Part shown: positions 60,736 through 64,000 of the stretch, in pieces
How positions within the stretch are numbered: the stretch's first letter is position 1
Layout of the letters: each line of letters begins with the position of its first letter
DNA from: Flavobacterium macrobrachii
GTDB lineage: Bacteria > Bacteroidota > Bacteroidia > Flavobacteriales > Flavobacteriaceae
Assembly: GCF_014486675.1 (NCBI RefSeq)
Contig: NZ_JACTAC010000001.1
Location: 1-64,000 of the forward strand
DNA: 64,000 nucleotides
Reading direction: 5' to 3'
Translations under genes and position numbers: made by a program
Notes under the pieces: model-generated
Seen by the model: the letters and a program-made list of their open reading frames with translations, nothing else
Database searches by the model: none
Told to the model about the DNA's origin: nothing

Positions 60736-61119
60736 ATGAAAAAAATATTCTTTTTTTGCGTAGTATTTTTAGCCGTTAGTTGTAATAATTCAGTAATTGA
60801 AAAACCATCCAATTTGATTGAAAAAGATAAAATGGTTGATATTTTATATGATATTTCGTTATTAGAAACGGTTAAAAGTCAAGGGATTAAACGAGGTTTT
60901 ACACAAAGTGAAATCAATCAATACATTCTAAAAAAATATAAAATTGATAGCCTTCAGTTGATTTCGAGCAATAAATATTATGCTTCGGATGCCGAAGAAT
61001 ATAAAAGAATGTTTGAAAAAGTAAAAGCAAAATTAGACGAAGACGATAAAAAAGTAACTGGAAAAACAGCTGCAGAGAAAAACAGTACCGAGAATTCGGA
61101 TGCGCCTAAAGTGTATTAA
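60736..61119 (+). CDS. DUF4296 lipoprotein
   Basis: 127 residues from the ATG at 60736; the upstream part of the open frame belongs to the end of pyrC in another frame. Lipobox ends at C16 (FLAVSC). The mature protein is helical (KMVDILYDISLLETVKSQGI, FTQSEINQYILKKYKIDSLQ) with a Lys/Glu/Thr-rich disordered tail. Matches the DUF4296 family, frequently after pyrC in Flavobacteriaceae. Periplasmic-side lipoprotein; function unknown. Its end overlaps the convergent epimerase gene by 14 nt. Confidence 0.85.
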   Translation: MKKIFFFCVVFLAVSCNNSVIEKPSNLIEKDKMVDILYDISLLETVKSQGIKRGFTQSEINQYILKKYKIDSLQLISSNKYYASDAEEYKRMFEKVKAKLDEDDKKVTGKTAAEKNSTENSDAPKVY

Positions 61120-62128
61120 TTTTTTTGTCCAAAGTAATTATTTCGTCTAAAACGGAATCGATACTTTGAAACTCATAATTCAATCCCGAGATTTCGGGAT
61201 TTTTAATTTTCTGGTTGGAAATAATTTCTTTGGAATGAAGTGAATTGGCACCATATTTTGTGATTTTTCGCTTACTTCTAAAAACAGTTGAAACCAACCA
61301 ATCCAATCGCCACGCAATTGAAGTCATCCAAGGTTTTACTTCAAAAGTTGGTTTTTTGACATTTAATTTGTCGGCAATTTTAAAAATGATTTCTTCAAAA
61401 GATAGATTTTCGGAAATTAATGAAAATCGTTCTCCCGAAACGGTGCTTTTCATCAACAAATGCATTGTTTTTACAACATCAAAAACGCCAATATAACCTG
61501 TTGAACCTTTGGTGAAAAAGGGAAATCCTTTTTTTATTTTGGTAAAAAATTCGCCACTTCCATCTTTCCAAAGTGTTGTTCCAAAAATTACTCCGGGATT
61601 TACAATTACTACGTTTAAACCTTCTTGTTGTCCGCGCCAAACTTCCATTTCGGCACCATATTTTGTGATGGCATAATCGCTGTGAAGTGATTCGGGATTC
61701 CATTCAATTTCTTCGGTGAGAATGGTTTCGGTTTCTTTTAAATCGCCTAATGCTGCAATGGAACTAACGTGGCAAAGTTTTTTTATGTTTTTATCGATGC
61801 AAAAATTGACAATGTTGGCTGTACCTTCGATATTTACTTTTCTGAGTAGATTTTCGTCTTTTGGATTAAATGAAATTTGTGCGGCACAATGGTAAACGTA
61901 TTCTATATTTTCAAAAGCAATTTCTAGTGATGGAATGTCGAGAATATCGGCTTTTATCCATTGGATTTTGGCAAAAAGATGTTCTTTATTGTAGAGTGAA
62001 AATAGTTTTTTGGTTTTTTCAATCTTTTTTTGATTTCTGTAAATGGCAACTATATTTTCTTCATTTTCTGCTAAATGAAGTAATAAATGTGCTCCAACTA
62101 AACCGGTTCCGCCTGTGACTAAAATCAT
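61106..62128 (-). CDS. NAD-dependent epimerase/dehydratase (extended SDR)
   Basis: 340 residues. The Rossmann motif is TGGTGLVGAHLL (residues 5-16); the catalytic Tyr-Lys pair is in YAITKYGAEMEVW near residue 150-160; the Ser is in LCHVSSIAALG. C-terminal substrate half to residue 340. The family includes sugar epimerases, dihydroflavonol-type reductases and hydroxysteroid-like enzymes; substrate cannot be assigned. No sugar-pathway genes adjacent. Convergent with the DUF4296 gene and divergent from tyrS, with hairpin element copy 4 between. Confidence 0.88.
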   Translation of the reverse strand: MILVTGGTGLVGAHLLLHLAENEENIVAIYRNQKKIEKTKKLFSLYNKEHLFAKIQWIKADILDIPSLEIAFENIEYVYHCAAQISFNPKDENLLRKVNIEGTANIVNFCIDKNIKKLCHVSSIAALGDLKETETILTEEIEWNPESLHSDYAITKYGAEMEVWRGQQEGLNVVIVNPGVIFGTTLWKDGSGEFFTKIKKGFPFFTKGSTGYIGVFDVVKTMHLLMKSTVSGERFSLISENLSFEEIIFKIADKLNVKKPTFEVKPWMTSIAWRLDWLVSTVFRSKRKITKYGANSLHSKEIISNQKIKNPEISGLNYEFQSIDSVLDEIITLDKKINTL

Positions 62129-62215
62129 GTTGTAAAGATAAGTTTAAAAGTTTATAGTTTAAAAGTTTAAAAGGAATTGGTTTTGAAATAATGTTTTCTT
62201 GGTAAGACAAATACT

Positions 62216-62341
62216 GTTTAGCCCTGATTGAAGTGGAAATCCTTTATAAATTGCCACGGGTTTAAACTCGTGGCAATTTATAAAGATTGAAACGGAAAGC
62301 AGGAGAATGGATAACAGATAAATTCCAAGCGATTCGCTCAA
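62216..62341 (+). repeat. Hairpin element, copy 4
   Basis: Plus strand: TTTAGCCCTGATTGAAGTGG, AAATCC, stem TTTATAAATTGCCACG/CGTGGCAATTTATAAA, then GATTGAAACGGAAAGCAGGA, variable part, and AATTCCAAGCGATTCGCT. Fills most of the 289-nt gap between the epimerase and tyrS; the remaining part near 62145-62172 is made of AGTTTAAA words. Confidence 0.88.
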
Positions 62342-62371
62342 CATAATTAATTTTTGATATTAAAATTGCTA

Positions 62372-62401
62372 TTGTCATTGGTTTTTGAATTGTTATCTTT
62401 G
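62372..62401 (+). promoter_or_regulatory. Promoter of tyrS
   Basis: TTG (62372-62374), 19 nt, TATCTTTG (62394-62401), 17 nt before the ATG at 62418. It lies inside the longer open frame that begins at 62385, so the later start is right. Confidence 0.65.
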
Positions 62402-62417
62402 TCAAAATTTTGAAAAA

Positions 62418-63710
62418 ATGAAGAATTTAGTAGAAGAATTGCAATGGCGTGGATTGGTTCATGATATCATGCCTGGAACGGAAGAACAACTTTTAAAGGA
62501 AATGACAACGACGTATATTGGGTTTGATCCAACGAGCGATTCATTGCATATTGGGAGTTTGGTTCCGATAATTCTTTTAGTTCATTTGGAGAAATTTGGG
62601 CATAAACCTATTGCTTTGGTTGGTGGCGCAACAGGAATGATTGGCGATCCATCGGGGAAAAGTGACGAAAGAAATTTGCTGGATGAAGCTACTTTGGATA
62701 AAAATGTGGCTGGAATTAAAGCGGTTTTGTCACGATTTTTGGATTTTAATTCTACTGCTGCGAATGCTCCGATTTTGGTTAATAACTATGATTGGATGAA
62801 GGATTTTTCGTTTATCAATTTTGCACGTGATGTGGGAAAACGTATTACTGTAAACTACATGATGGCAAAGGATTCTGTGAAGAAAAGATTAAGTGCTGAA
62901 GGCGAAGGAATGAGTTTCACGGAGTTTACCTATCAATTAATTCAGGGTTATGATTTTCATCATTTGTATAAAGCGCACAATTGTTTGCTACAAATGGGTG
63001 GAAGCGATCAATGGGGAAATATTACGACTGGAACGGAATTGGTTCGTAGAATGAATAGCGAATCGGCAAAAGCTTTTGCAATGACTTGTCCTTTGATAAC
63101 TAAAGCTGATGGTTCTAAATTTGGAAAATCCGAAGGTGGAAATGTTTGGTTAACTGCGGATAAAACTTCGGTCTATAAATTCTACCAATTTTGGTTGAAT
63201 ACAACTGATGTTGATGCGGAGAAATACATTAAGATTTTTACGTTTTTGGATAAAAACACGATTGATAGTTTAGTTGCTGAACATCAAACTGCTCCACATT
63301 TACGTGTTTTACAAAAGCGTTTGGCGGAAGAAATCACCACTTTTGTTCATGGAAAAGAAGAGTTGGAGAAAGCAGTTTTTGCTTCGAGTGCTTTTTTTAG
63401 TCCAACGATGGATGATTTAAAAAAATTGGATGTTGCTACTTTTTTAGAGGTTTTTGATGGTGTTCCACAAGCTGAGGTTTCAACTGATGATTTGAACGAA
63501 GGTTTGGATATGATTGCAGCGCTTTCTGCTAAAACAGGTTTCTTGGCTTCTAATAGTGACGCAAGACGTGAATTGCAGCAGAATTCGATTTCGTTAAATA
63601 AAGAAAAAATAGCAGCAGATTATAAAATTACAGCATCTGATTTAATTCACAATCAGTTTGTAATGTTGCAAAAAGGAAAGAAAAATTATTACTTGATAAA
63701 AATGGTTTAA
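62418..63710 (+). CDS. tyrS: Tyrosyl-tRNA synthetase
   Basis: 430 residues from the ATG at 62418 ([16 protein letters not shown]). HIGH-type motif in [17 protein letters not shown] near residue 38-54; KFGKSEGG as the KMSKS loop near residue 234; [20 protein letters not shown] for tyrosine binding; a C-terminal S4 RNA-binding domain ([20 protein letters not shown]). Charges tRNA-Tyr. Own promoter; terminator at 63714-63740. Confidence 0.97.
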   Translation: MKNLVEELQWRGLVHDIMPGTEEQLLKEMTTTYIGFDPTSDSLHIGSLVPIILLVHLEKFGHKPIALVGGATGMIGDPSGKSDERNLLDEATLDKNVAGIKAVLSRFLDFNSTAANAPILVNNYDWMKDFSFINFARDVGKRITVNYMMAKDSVKKRLSAEGEGMSFTEFTYQLIQGYDFHHLYKAHNCLLQMGGSDQWGNITTGTELVRRMNSESAKAFAMTCPLITKADGSKFGKSEGGNVWLTADKTSVYKFYQFWLNTTDVDAEKYIKIFTFLDKNTIDSLVAEHQTAPHLRVLQKRLAEEITTFVHGKEELEKAVFASSAFFSPTMDDLKKLDVATFLEVFDGVPQAEVSTDDLNEGLDMIAALSAKTGFLASNSDARRELQQNSISLNKEKIAADYKITASDLIHNQFVMLQKGKKNYYLIKMV

Positions 63711-63713
63711 TAC

Positions 63714-63740
63714 AAAAAGGAGCAAATTTTGCTCCTTTTT
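63714..63740. terminator. Bidirectional terminator after tyrS
   Basis: Perfect stem of AAAAAGGAGCAAA and its complement around 63727, ending in CCTTTTT. It can serve tyrS and the convergent right-edge gene. Confidence 0.85.
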
Positions 63741-64000
63741 TATTCTCTAAAATTAATTTCAACTTTATTGGAAGTAAACCAACCTTTGATAAAGTTTTTG
63801 TCTTTTAGGATTTCGTTTTGTTCTTTTTCGGAAAATTTTGAAAGCAATTCTTCTTTCATCAAATTGATATGTAATTCATAAAAATGTGGTTCTTTTTCGT
63901 CAATGTAATATTCCATAACATCGTTTTTGAAATAGCGATTTTTATCCCAATTAAAAGTTGTTGAAAATTCTTTTGTTTGATTTGATTTAATTTCTTGAAT
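63740..64000 (-). CDS. Hypothetical protein, partial (N-terminus beyond window)
   Basis: 86 codons plus stop at 63740, open to the right edge, so the start is outside. Visible part is charged: FNWDKNRYFKNDVMEYYIDE, then EKEPHFYELHINLMKEELLS, ending WFTSNKVEINFRE. No motif or family recognised. The convergent terminator at 63714-63740 fits the end of a gene. Internal ATGs exist but nothing favours them. Confidence 0.6.
   Translation of the reverse strand: MQEIKSNQTKEFSTTFNWDKNRYFKNDVMEYYIDEKEPHFYELHINLMKEELLSKFSEKEQNEILKDKNFIKGWFTSNKVEINFRE

Overview
The window is from a low-GC Bacteroidota chromosome, almost certainly a Flavobacterium or close relative (Flavobacteriaceae). Four things support this. 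The promoters carry the Bacteroidota -7 box TAnnTTTG, often with TTTG or TTG about 17-22 nt upstream. Three gene products end in type IX secretion (T9SS) sorting domains. Starts lack clear Shine-Dalgarno sequences. Lineage-typical genes are present (DUF5686, DUF4271, DUF3098, DUF4296, delta-60 repeat protein, short NuoG). Almost all the DNA is core housekeeping; there is no phage, insertion sequence, CRISPR array, rRNA or tRNA that I can support.

Layout. 1-4630 (minus): a T9SS cargo gene cut by the left edge, then the 2-oxoglutarate dehydrogenase genes sucA-odhB. 4746-6715: a small outer-membrane barrel protein, a hypothetical gene and a polyprenyl synthetase. 6786-15401: a TetR-centred region. 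A YceI-like gene with type II NADH dehydrogenase, and a tetR-tolC-MFP-RND efflux operon, each sit behind an almost identical 28-bp inverted-repeat operator placed 5 nt before the -7 box. 15419-18107: a two-gene cassette (T9SS-sorted protein plus O-antigen ligase/polymerase-like protein) bounded by near-identical terminator hairpins. 18124-24583: YwqK-like protein, TlpA-like thioredoxin, aspS, a delta-60 repeat T9SS protein and a cold-shock protein. 24746-37840: a complete 14-gene nuoA-N operon with a short NuoG.

37902-46068: DUF5686 protein, frr-pyrH, a thioredoxin-fold protein, a ParE-like toxin with a 54-residue antitoxin, and the truB-uppP-DUF3098-ftsX cluster (minus). 46069-49095: leuS, which carries short-word repeats inside its coding sequence. 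49213-55116: a coiled-coil membrane protein, a barrel protein, a zinc metallopeptidase, an Lrp regulator, a saccharopine dehydrogenase-family gene and small membrane or DUF genes. 55197-62128: pckA, hemD with a DUF4271 gene, a dolichol-phosphate mannose synthase-like transferase, dihydroorotase, a DUF4296 lipoprotein and an extended SDR. 62418-64000: tyrS and a gene cut by the right edge.

The most unusual signal is a family of four intergenic elements of about 103-126 bp (51174-51276, 51938-52050, 56895-57016, 62216-62341). They share conserved outer sequences and an internal direct repeat that brackets a central hairpin. The hairpin stem differs in sequence between copies but always pairs, as expected of a structured RNA or a mobile hairpin element. 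Promoter and operator positions also let me move several gene starts downstream of the longest open frame (YceI-like gene, pyrH, thioredoxin, barrel protein, tyrS).
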